NCBI GenBank assembly: GCA_009724975.1
Contig: SRXB01000164.1
Coordinates: 1 to 5,125, forward strand
Direction of reading: 5' to 3'
Source of the DNA: a bacterium
GTDB taxonomy: Bacteria > Desulfobacterota > Deferrisomatia > Deferrisomatales > BM512
Length of the DNA: 5,125 nt
Shown here: piece after piece, positions 1 through 5,125 of the stretch
How positions within the stretch are numbered: the stretch's first letter is position 1
How the letters are laid out: each line of letters begins with the position of its first letter
Notes under the pieces: model-generated
Database searches by the model: none
What the model was told of the DNA's origin: nothing
The model's input: only the letters and a program-made list of their open reading frames with translations
Position numbers and translations under genes: made by a program

Positions 1-1
1 C

Positions 2-628
2 CCGACCATACACACCTCCGGCATCTCCATGCAGGTCACAAACGACGCCGGCGTGGTAATCGGCTGCACCAACTTCGACATACCGGTCAAGTTCTACCCG
101 ATAGCCGCCACCATAGGGAACAAAGTCGGGGTCGTCATAGTGGAGCCCGGCGCGGAAACCTCGGTAAAAATAGCGGTAAAGGCTGTCACCATCGACCAGG
201 TTAACGAATACTGCTCGGGTTGCCACATAAAAAACCCCTGTGTAGAGACGACCACCTTCGGCACCGTCGTCAAAAAAGACGACAAGAAGCTTCGCGGCCT
301 CGTGGTCAAAGAATCGGAACTAAAGAGCGTGCGCGAGAAATTCCTCAAGCTCGGCCTGGCCAAGGAGAGCTACCGAACCATCCGCCACCAGGACACCCAT
401 CCCGACGCCATCGAGATGAACTCCGAGGTGAACAACTCGCGCAACGTCAAGGGCGTCTTTCGCATGCCCGACAAGCTAACGATGAGAATAATTTACGAGG
501 GGGACAAAGAAAAGCGCTACGTGGTGTGCGACACCTGCCACTCGCGCCATTCCACCACCCAGCAGAGGCAATTCGTGGTTTTGCCTTTTGACGAAGACAG
601 TCAACTTTGCTACCAGTGCCACAACTAA
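2..628 (+). CDS. Multiheme c-type cytochrome, C-terminal part (5' end outside window)
   Basis: The frame is open to the left edge and ends at TAA 626-628, giving 208 visible residues. ATG at 29 is unlikely to be the start: it has no Shine-Dalgarno site and no signal peptide follows, which an exported cytochrome needs. Three CXXCH heme sites are visible: CSGCH (212-226), CDTCH (527-541) and CYQCH (608-622). The last two form a paired CXXCH module: CDTCH followed by SRH (the family usually has DPH), a hydrophobic FVVLPF stretch, then LCYQCHN at the C-terminus. Fragment residues 1-65 carry no heme motif and alternate hydrophobic and polar residues, suggesting a beta-sandwich-like domain; I cannot name it. 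Two further cysteines (TGC 65-67, TGT 239-241) lie outside heme motifs. Four histidines outside the motifs could serve as distal ligands. The next gene follows after 13 bases. Cytochrome identity is secure; the specific family and role are unknown. Confidence 0.88.
   Translation, partial: PTIHTSGISMQVTNDAGVVIGCTNFDIPVKFYPIAATIGNKVGVVIVEPGAETSVKIAVKAVTIDQVNEYCSGCHIKNPCVETTTFGTVVKKDDKKLRGLVVKESELKSVREKFLKLGLAKESYRTIRHQDTHPDAIEMNSEVNNSRNVKGVFRMPDKLTMRIIYEGDKEKRYVVCDTCHSRHSTTQQRQFVVLPFDEDSQLCYQCHN
527..622 (+). other. Paired CXXCH heme module at the end of the first cytochrome
   Basis: Two heme motifs, CDTCH and CYQCH, are separated by 22 residues with SRH directly after the first and a hydrophobic strand before the second. 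This is the layout of the paired (doubled) CXXCH domain, in which CxxCH-DPH and a Leu-rich stretch precede LCxxCH. Only an Asn follows the last motif before the stop codon. Confidence 0.7.
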
Positions 629-630
629 GG
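627..630 (+). promoter_or_regulatory. Weak Shine-Dalgarno site for the lipoprotein gene
   Basis: AAGG overlaps the TAA stop of the upstream cytochrome gene. It lies 11 bases before ATG 642 and 8 bases before an in-frame TTG at 639. ATG is the preferred start codon, but the spacing fits TTG slightly better; the protein would differ by one Met. The overlap with the stop suggests reinitiation by ribosomes finishing the upstream gene. Confidence 0.45.
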
Positions 631-641
631 CTTGATTTTTG

Positions 642-710
642 ATGAAGAAGCTCTCAGGCGGGAAAATACTATCGGCGGTAATAATAGCGGCCATCGCGTT
701 GACCGGCTGC
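642..710 (+). other. Lipoprotein signal peptide and lipobox
   Basis: Codons 1-23: positively charged start (K2, K3, K8), hydrophobic core about residues 9-20, and lipobox L20-T21-G22-C23. Signal peptidase II would cleave before C23 (codon 708-710). The following Pro-rich arm would hold the propeller away from the membrane. Confidence 0.88.
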
Positions 711-2036
711 GTCAAGCAGGGTGCTTCCGTCAAGGAAGACAACCAGGCGCCGCAGATGGTCCCAATCGCTCAGGCCCAGCCCGCGGCCCCTAAAGTCAAG
801 CCAATGGTCCACATGCCGCCGCCCCCGCCCGAAAAGAGCGACCCCGAGATCATTGCCGAGGCGCAGACCCGCGCCTCGCACCTGAAAAAAGCGGTGGACG
901 CCGAAATAGCCGTGGTAAAGCCTGGCCCCCTGCCTGAACAGCAAAAAGAAGACAAGGGGCAAGTCGCCGCCCAGCAAAAGGCCGAAACCTCCAAGCCCAA
1001 AAAATCGCAATACAAGCCTCAGCCGACCTTGGAGCCGGCGCCTGTAGCGGTCGAGCCGCGCCAGCCCTCTCCCGAAACCGCTCCGCCCAAACCGGCCTCG
1101 CAGGCCAAAGTCGCACCTTCCGTGGCGGGAGTTTTCAACGGCACTCCCGCGCCGACGCTCATATCGGTGGCGAAATTCAACAAATCCACCGGCCTTCCCG
1201 AAGATCTCGTAACATCAGTATTCGTCGACGATTCCGACGCCTGGGTCGGCACTAACGGGGGAGGGGTCGCGCGCCTGAACTTCGCGGAGAACAACTGGAT
1301 AATCACCAAAAAAGTCGATGGCCTTATCTCCGATTTCGTCACCGACATCGCCAAATACAAGGGAATGGTCTTCGTCGGCACCAACGAGGGGGTCTCGATT
1401 TGGGACGGCATCTCCTGGAAAAACAAGCAGATGATAGAAGACACGGTGGAGCTCTCCAACGCCACCTTCGCCTTCAGCGACAACTCCCTCTGGATCGCCG
1501 CCAGAAACATGCGCGGCGGCATAATAGAGTTCGACGGCGAAAAATGGATAAAGCGCTCCAACATCCGCCCTGGCGTAATCCTCAACAACGTCTCGGCGAT
1601 GGCCTTCGACAAAAACCAGATATGGATAGGAACCACCAGCCGCGGCCTTTACGCCAAGCGCGGGCGCGACTGGGAAATTTTCTCCGTTACGGAAGGGCTG
1701 GCGAGCAACTTTATCTATTCCATAGCGGTAAAAGAAGATAAGTGCTTCCTCGGCGGTTGTTGCGGCCTGAGCTATTACGACGGGTCGAAATGGTCGATCT
1801 TTGACGTTCCCGACGGCTTGCCCCACTCGACGGTAAACGATGTAGTTTACGACGGCCCGATACTCTGGATTGGCTCCAAGAACGGGCTTTCGGCATATAA
1901 CGGCGAGGAGTTCACCAATTACTACGCCGAAGACGGCATACTGGTGGACAACCGCGTCACTTCCATTTTCGTGCATGGCGATGAATTGTGGGTTGGAACC
2001 GCAGGCGGGCTTAGCCGCCTGAAGAAGGGCGAATGA
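642..2036 (+). CDS. Lipoprotein with Pro-rich arm and seven-repeat regulator-type beta-propeller
   Basis: A 464-residue protein. Residues 1-22 form a lipoprotein signal peptide: MKK start, hydrophobic core, lipobox LTGC with C23 as the lipidated residue. V24 and K25 follow, so the enteric Asp+2 inner-membrane retention signal is absent and an outer-membrane location is plausible. Residues 24-170 are a low-complexity Pro/Ala/Gln/Lys/Glu-rich arm with five consecutive prolines at 59-63. Residues 172-464 hold seven repeats of about 40 residues, each starting near a Gly-Leu turn and carrying a W/F-[VIL]-G-T-like strand (aromatic at 201, 244, 284, 328, 369, 409, 450). This matches the two-component regulator propeller repeat (Reg_prop), usually the sensor part of hybrid histidine kinases; no kinase or transmembrane domain is present here. 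It sits between two multiheme cytochromes with a stop/start overlap to the second, so a scaffold, docking or assembly role is inferred. No enzymatic motif is seen. Confidence 0.9.
   Translation: MKKLSGGKILSAVIIAAIALTGCVKQGASVKEDNQAPQMVPIAQAQPAAPKVKPMVHMPPPPPEKSDPEIIAEAQTRASHLKKAVDAEIAVVKPGPLPEQQKEDKGQVAAQQKAETSKPKKSQYKPQPTLEPAPVAVEPRQPSPETAPPKPASQAKVAPSVAGVFNGTPAPTLISVAKFNKSTGLPEDLVTSVFVDDSDAWVGTNGGGVARLNFAENNWIITKKVDGLISDFVTDIAKYKGMVFVGTNEGVSIWDGISWKNKQMIEDTVELSNATFAFSDNSLWIAARNMRGGIIEFDGEKWIKRSNIRPGVILNNVSAMAFDKNQIWIGTTSRGLYAKRGRDWEIFSVTEGLASNFIYSIAVKEDKCFLGGCCGLSYYDGSKWSIFDVPDGLPHSTVNDVVYDGPILWIGSKNGLSAYNGEEFTNYYAEDGILVDNRVTSIFVHGDELWVGTAGGLSRLKKGE
711..1154 (+). other. Low-complexity Pro/Lys/Gln/Ala-rich arm
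   Basis: About residues 24-171 of the lipoprotein are dominated by Pro, Ala, Gln, Lys and Glu and have no predicted fold. Residues 67-92 look helical and more ordinary; the rest looks extended or disordered. About 150 residues could reach far from a membrane anchor or along a cell-wall layer, and PKK/KPK clusters give it positive charge. Confidence 0.7.
1155..2033 (+). repeat. Seven beta-propeller repeats with N-terminal closing strand
   Basis: Protein repeats begin at residues 184, 227, 268, 311, 352, 392 and 432, with aromatic-strand spacings of 43, 40, 44, 41, 40 and 41 residues. Most have the pattern G-L-x(4)V-x-S/D-[IV], then W-[VI]-G-T-x-x-G-[LV], then an aromatic strand ending in D-G. 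The third is the most degenerate (WIAA, no Gly-Leu start). The seventh stops at LSRLKKGE and lacks the outer strand, while residues 172-183 before repeat 1 resemble exactly that missing strand, as in velcro-closed propellers. Confidence 0.8.
2025..2029 (+). promoter_or_regulatory. Shine-Dalgarno site for the large cytochrome, with stop/start overlap
   Basis: AAGGG lies inside the last codons of the lipoprotein gene. It is 6 bases before ATG 2036 and 3 bases before the in-frame ATG 2033, so 2036 is the better start. The TGA stop 2034-2036 overlaps the ATG at 2036-2038, indicating translational coupling of the two genes. Confidence 0.7.
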
Positions 2037-2164
2037 TGAAACCCTTGTCGTTTGCAGAAGTTTTCGATAAACGCGCAACCATAAGGGCAGGGGGTCTTGG
2101 CCTCCTGGGGATGGCTTTCATTGCGTCTTCGGCGCTATTGCTCTCGCCCCCCGCGGCGCGGGCC
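2036..2164 (+). other. Sec-type signal peptide of the large cytochrome
   Basis: Codons 1-43: a long N-region with K12 and R13 and R17, hydrophobic core about residues 19-37 containing a Leu triplet, and a cleavage motif A41-R42-A43 before D44. There is no twin-arginine pair and no lipobox, so the mature protein should be released by signal peptidase I into the periplasm for heme attachment. The first heme motif begins eight residues after the predicted cleavage site. Confidence 0.85.
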
Positions 2165-5125
2165 GACCACTCCCTCGGCAACAAGTGCATAGACTGCCAC
2201 TCCCTGCGTTCCACAAACGTGGTCGCGGGCTCCAAAAACGTCCCATCCGACCGCGTAAACGACCCCCTCTACCTCACCGACTGGTACTGCGGCGGGGGAA
2301 ACTGGAAAGAGCCGATAGGAGACCCCAGGGGCCCGCTCGATTGCGGCTACTGCCACGACGCCGACGTCGCCCTTGAAATCCAGATCGGCATGGGCGGCCG
2401 CAAGCGGGCGCTCAACGCCCAGGCCAAAGGCTCTATTCACCCCGTCGACGTCATCGGCGACGGCGTCGGCGTTTCATACCCGGCAAACAAGCGCATTTTC
2501 TGCAACGACTGCCACAACGGAACCGTTCCGGGTTCGGTGGTCCCCGAAACGCTTTGCTCCAAAAACGACGTCGACGGCTACCCCAACCACATAAATCCGG
2601 TGATGGGCGTCGGCAAAGCCTCCCCGGGCAAAAACAACCTCGCCGACAACCCCCCCCGACTCTCCTACCCCTACGGCACCGACGTCGACTGGACGAAAAC
2701 CACCTTCGCGGCCACCGACGCGCTCTGCTTCGTCTGCCACGACGCCAGCAACGCCACCAAGCCCCCCTACGCCTCCTCGCTGGACGAATCTGGCATGGCT
2801 AACGTACTGGCCGACTACAACAGGGTAGGGGGCGGCCACAACTCGACCTCCAGCGGCGTGGGCGTGGGCGGAACCGCCAACAGGAAGCTGGCCTGCTACC
2901 ACTGCCACGACCCGCACGCCGCCACCGCCGACATAGGCACCGTCTCCAACGACGCCCTGATACTGAACATAGGGACCGAAGGCAAGCAGTTCCCCTACGG
3001 CGGAGCCAGCCAAAACAACTTCTCCACCACGAGCGACTTCGTGGCGGGCGACGACATGAAAGTGTGCGCCCAGTGCCACAACGGCTCCACCACGGTCGAG
3101 GGGCAGACCGTCATGCAGTGGAACAACGTCGGAAACATAAAATTCGCCTTCCACGCTAACGTCCATGTCGGCGCCACCTCCTGCCTAATGAAAAACGGCG
3201 GCTGCCACCAGTCTCCCCACTACAACAACACCTTCGCGTGCCTTGACTGCCATTCGGCGGCCACCCCCTTCAACGGCACCAACCTTGTCATAAACAACAC
3301 CAAGCTCGCCGCCGTCGCCAACGTCGACAGCGAATTCGGCACGGTTGGCAACGTCACCTCAAACTCCATACTCAGCCAGCACAACATCGTCTACAACACG
3401 GCGGGCAACCTCGCCTCCGTGACGGATAACGGCTGCCTCTCCTGCCACGACGTGCCGGCCGCGCAGGCGGGCAGGGTGGTGGGCATAAGCGGCGGCCCCT
3501 ACTTCAACCCGCCCACCATGGCCGACCGCGCCAGCCTCTCGGCCTACAACGCCTTTTGCAACGCCTGCCACGACGGCTCCAACGGTACCGGCAAGGCGAT
3601 GGGAGGCAAGCTTGCGCCAAGGGTGGATAAATTCTTCACCGACGGCGGCCACGGCAACACCGCCGATTTCGACTCCGGCAACAACTATTCAGGCGTCTCC
3701 TGCCTTGAGTGCCACCTCTACCACGGCTCTACGGCCTACAAGCTGCTTCCCGGCGACAGGCAGACCACCGACGCCAAGGGAAGGGTGGTAAAGGGCTACG
3801 GCTACACCCCCGCCGCCTCCATAACGACCGGCGTCAAATTCTCCATAGGCGGACTTACGAACTCCACCGCCATCGACTACGCCGACTACACCCTTAGAAT
3901 TAACAACACCCGCCTGGCGGACGACAATCGAAAGGCCTGGTACTTCGCCGATTACACCAACTCCCCGGCCTGGAACACCTATTACGAATCGACGGGCAAC
4001 TCCACCGCGCCCACCGATCCCGTCGGCACGTCCATAAGCTACGGCACCTCCGGCGACATGCTCGACACCGCCAAGGTCGCCTGCGGCGGCAGCGCGCAAA
4101 CGGCGACAAAAATCGGCTTTTGCAACGCCTGCCACTTCTACAGCAACTCAACCGACGGAACGCAGGACACCTACGGGCGCATCTACACCCACGAAGCCGA
4201 CATGGGCGGCAGGGACTGCGACAACCTCAATTTCAAGTCCACCCTGGAAATGCACAAGGACTGCGCCGAGTGCCACGATCCCCACGGCTCCGGCGACGCG
4301 GGCTCCAACACCCCCAACTGGTATATGATACGCGGCAAGATAGTTACCGGCTACGGAACCAACTTCGGCGACTGGGATACATATAATGTGGTGCTCAACA
4401 GCCCCACCGGCGACCCCGACGGCATCTTCGCCGGCCCCGACAGCCTCGACGAAACCGACGCGGACAACCGCGACGACATCTGCGCCGTTTGCCACACCCA
4501 GACCGACCACAACCGCCGCGACGGAACCAGCACCAAGCCCCACCCCACCGGCGGCAACTGCACCGTCTGCCACAGCCATGGCCGCAGCCAGGCAACCCAG
4601 ACGACCAACAAGGGAATGATAGGCTTCCCCATCGACATGAAGAGCGGCTACAACGTCTGCATGGACTGCCACGGCGGGTCCGAAGCGGTCGTCAAGCCCT
4701 CGGCCACCATCGACGGCTCGGCCAACCAGATAAACGCAAGCCAGTACAACACCTACGGCCATGGCCTCGCCAACACCACCACCTACCCCGCCCAAAGCGG
4801 CCTCCACGCCGGAAACAACACCGGCGCTGGCTTCGCGGACGGAACGGCGCTTCTGGCCTCCCAGTGTCTGACCTGCCACGACGACAACTCGGCCCACTAC
4901 CCCAAAGTGGCCTCAAACCCCTACCGTCTGTACTCCGGCAAGGAAACCAGCCTGGACAGCGTTTGCAACCCCTGCCACGGAGTGGGCGGCACCGCCAGAA
5001 CCATTGATCTGCAGACCCACTCAAGGGCCGTCACCGGCTCGACAAAAACCTGGCCGAACAACTACAGCTACAAGTGCATCGATTGCCACGACCCCCATGC
5101 CGACGGCAACGTCTTCATGGTCAGG
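2036..5125 (+). CDS. Very large multiheme c-type cytochrome, N-terminal 1030 residues (3' end outside window)
   Basis: The frame is open from ATG 2036 to the right edge. Residues 1-43 are a Sec-type signal peptide, cleaved after ARA. Eighteen CXXCH motifs start at residues 51, 103, 156, 231, 287, 344, 402, 467, 508, 556, 696, 743, 816, 842, 875, 944, 977 and 1014; each would bind one heme c after export. A CX6CH sequence at 383-391 may bind a nineteenth. CHDPH follows the motif at 287, 743 and 1014, as in the paired CXXCH domain of Geobacter-type cytochromes. There are 23 histidines outside the motifs, enough for bis-His ligation of every heme. Between motifs the chain is rich in Asn, Thr, Ser, Gly and Asp. 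Residues 561-695 contain no heme motif. Heme density is about one per 57 residues. No enzymatic domain is visible; electron transfer at or beyond the outer membrane is inferred. The protein should continue, since the last module lacks its partner motif. Confidence 0.95.
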   Translation, partial: MKPLSFAEVFDKRATIRAGGLGLLGMAFIASSALLLSPPAARADHSLGNKCIDCHSLRSTNVVAGSKNVPSDRVNDPLYLTDWYCGGGNWKEPIGDPRGPLDCGYCHDADVALEIQIGMGGRKRALNAQAKGSIHPVDVIGDGVGVSYPANKRIFCNDCHNGTVPGSVVPETLCSKNDVDGYPNHINPVMGVGKASPGKNNLADNPPRLSYPYGTDVDWTKTTFAATDALCFVCHDASNATKPPYASSLDESGMANVLADYNRVGGGHNSTSSGVGVGGTANRKLACYHCHDPHAATADIGTVSNDALILNIGTEGKQFPYGGASQNNFSTTSDFVAGDDMKVCAQCHNGSTTVEGQTVMQWNNVGNIKFAFHANVHVGATSCLMKNGGCHQSPHYNNTFACLDCHSAATPFNGTNLVINNTKLAAVANVDSEFGTVGNVTSNSILSQHNIVYNTAGNLASVTDNGCLSCHDVPAAQAGRVVGISGGPYFNPPTMADRASLSAYNAFCNACHDGSNGTGKAMGGKLAPRVDKFFTDGGHGNTADFDSGNNYSGVSCLECHLYHGSTAYKLLPGDRQTTDAKGRVVKGYGYTPAASITTGVKFSIGGLTNSTAIDYADYTLRINNTRLADDNRKAWYFADYTNSPAWNTYYESTGNSTAPTDPVGTSISYGTSGDMLDTAKVACGGSAQTATKIGFCNACHFYSNSTDGTQDTYGRIYTHEADMGGRDCDNLNFKSTLEMHKDCAECHDPHGSGDAGSNTPNWYMIRGKIVTGYGTNFGDWDTYNVVLNSPTGDPDGIFAGPDSLDETDADNRDDICAVCHTQTDHNRRDGTSTKPHPTGGNCTVCHSHGRSQATQTTNKGMIGFPIDMKSGYNVCMDCHGGSEAVVKPSATIDGSANQINASQYNTYGHGLANTTTYPAQSGLHAGNNTGAGFADGTALLASQCLTCHDDNSAHYPKVASNPYRLYSGKETSLDSVCNPCHGVGGTARTIDLQTHSRAVTGSTKTWPNNYSYKCIDCHDPHADGNVFMVR
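2894..3079 (+). other. Paired CXXCH module, hemes 5 and 6
   Basis: CYHCH followed by DPHAA (residues 287-295), then a hydrophobic LILN stretch, then VCAQCH at 343-348. The layout is that of the paired CXXCH domain, with a 52-residue gap between motifs. H289 lies inside the first motif and H294 in the DPH, giving two nearby candidate distal ligands. Confidence 0.6.
3182..3253 (+). other. Candidate non-canonical CX6CH heme site followed by CXXCH
   Basis: C383 and C390-H391 are separated by six residues (LMKNGG), then ten residues later comes the canonical CLDCH (402-406). Geobacter proteins contain a known domain with CX4CH followed by CXXCH; this resembles it with a two-residue longer loop. 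Nearby His (two in the FHANVH stretch before, one in SPHY after) could ligate. It could instead be a disulfide next to a free His. Confidence 0.5.
3434..3571 (+). other. Paired CXXCH-like module, hemes 8 and 9
   Basis: CLSCH-DVP (467-474) and FCNACH-DGS (507-515) are 41 residues apart, cysteine to cysteine. DVP replaces the usual DPH, so the histidine normally offered there is missing and a ligand must come from elsewhere. The 19-base stretch 3553-3571 is repeated exactly at 4117-4135 over heme 11. Confidence 0.45.
3716..4120 (+). other. 135-residue heme-free insert in the large cytochrome
   Basis: Residues 561-695, between CLECH-LYHGS and FCNACH, hold no CXXCH, while other motif spacings in this protein are 26-75 residues. 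The segment is rich in Thr, Tyr, Asn, Ser and Gly, with alternating patterns (for example KFSIGGL and DYTLRIN) suggesting beta-strands. It has one cysteine, C683 in ACGGS. It may be an inserted beta domain for surface contact, glycan display or partner binding; no family is recognised. Confidence 0.55.
4262..4495 (+). other. Paired CXXCH module, hemes 12 and 13
   Basis: CAECH-DPHGS (743-752), then YMIRGK, then DDICAVCH (813-820). The sequence order matches the paired CXXCH domain closely, but about 45 extra residues rich in Gly, Asp and Pro separate MIR from the second motif. H742-adjacent EMHKD and the DPH supply candidate distal histidines. Confidence 0.6.
4865..4978 (+). other. Paired CXXCH-like module, hemes 16 and 17
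   Basis: CLTCH-DDNSAH (944-954) and VCNPCH (976-981) are 33 residues apart, cysteine to cysteine, with a YRLYSGKE stretch between them. This is the most compact pair after hemes 13-15. A further module opens with CIDCH-DPHA at 5075-5104, whose expected partner motif lies beyond the window. Confidence 0.5.

Noticed and set aside
629..641. Promoter or terminator between the first two genes
   Set aside because: Only 13 bases separate them, with no hairpin or T-run beyond a short TTTTT and no room for promoter elements outside coding sequence.
1215..2078. Open frame of 287 codons on the minus strand opposite the propeller
   Set aside because: The plus strand encodes clear repeats of a known fold in the same place; the minus translation has no motif and crosses the junction of two genes.
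2555..2590. C174 followed by Asn-His (YPNH) as another variant heme site
   Set aside because: There is no second cysteine followed directly by His; the next Cys is over 50 residues away in a canonical motif.
2474..3166. Long open frame of 230 codons on the minus strand
   Set aside because: Same artefact of codon bias opposite the large cytochrome, which has six heme motifs in or next to this stretch on the plus strand.
4148..4897. Long open frame of 249 codons on the minus strand
   Set aside because: It lies opposite the heme-rich reading frame; C-ending codons suppress stops on the reverse strand. Its translation is dominated by Val, Gly and Ala with no recognisable domain, signal or start site.
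4489..5007. Pro/Arg/Gln-rich open frame of 172 codons on the plus strand
   Set aside because: Out-of-frame reading of the cytochrome; composition reflects shifted CAC/GCC/CCC codons and it has no ribosome binding site.
2036..5125. Many N-X-S/T sequons (about 20) suggesting N-glycosylation
   Set aside because: The protein is so rich in Asn, Ser and Thr that around 14 would be expected by composition; the excess is modest and bacterial N-glycosylation machinery is not evident here.

Overview
The window is almost wholly coding, all on the + strand, and reads as one tightly packed operon fragment with both ends cut by the window. It holds the 3' end of a multiheme c-type cytochrome gene (2-628), a complete gene for a lipoprotein with a seven-repeat beta-propeller (642-2036), and the first 1030 codons of a very large multiheme c-type cytochrome (2036-5125, no stop reached). 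I see no RNA gene, mobile element, CRISPR array or terminator, and no non-coding stretch longer than 13 bases.

The large cytochrome is the main content. It has a Sec-type signal peptide, 18 canonical CXXCH heme-binding motifs and one non-canonical CX6CH candidate, in modules that resemble the paired (doubled) CXXCH domain known from Geobacter-type cytochromes. Between motifs the protein is rich in Asn, Thr, Ser, Gly and Asp, as expected for an exported or surface-exposed cytochrome. The upstream cytochrome ends in the same kind of paired CXXCH module.

The gene set suggests a metal-reducing or otherwise electron-exporting bacterium of the Desulfuromonadales/Desulfobacterota type. This is inferred from the cytochrome style only, because there is no phylogenetic marker. 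Bacterial Shine-Dalgarno-like sites and a lipobox argue against an archaeon. The DNA is GC-rich with C-ending codons, yet isoleucine is encoded by ATA unusually often, apparently in all three genes.

The working model is inference. Two exported multiheme cytochromes could form or feed an electron path across or outside the outer membrane. The propeller lipoprotein, tethered by its lipid and a long Pro/Lys/Gln-rich arm, could be a scaffold, docking or assembly partner. Tight spacing (13 bases, then a stop/start overlap) supports co-expression. No porin, terminal reductase or biogenesis gene is visible, so the electron donor and acceptor cannot be named.
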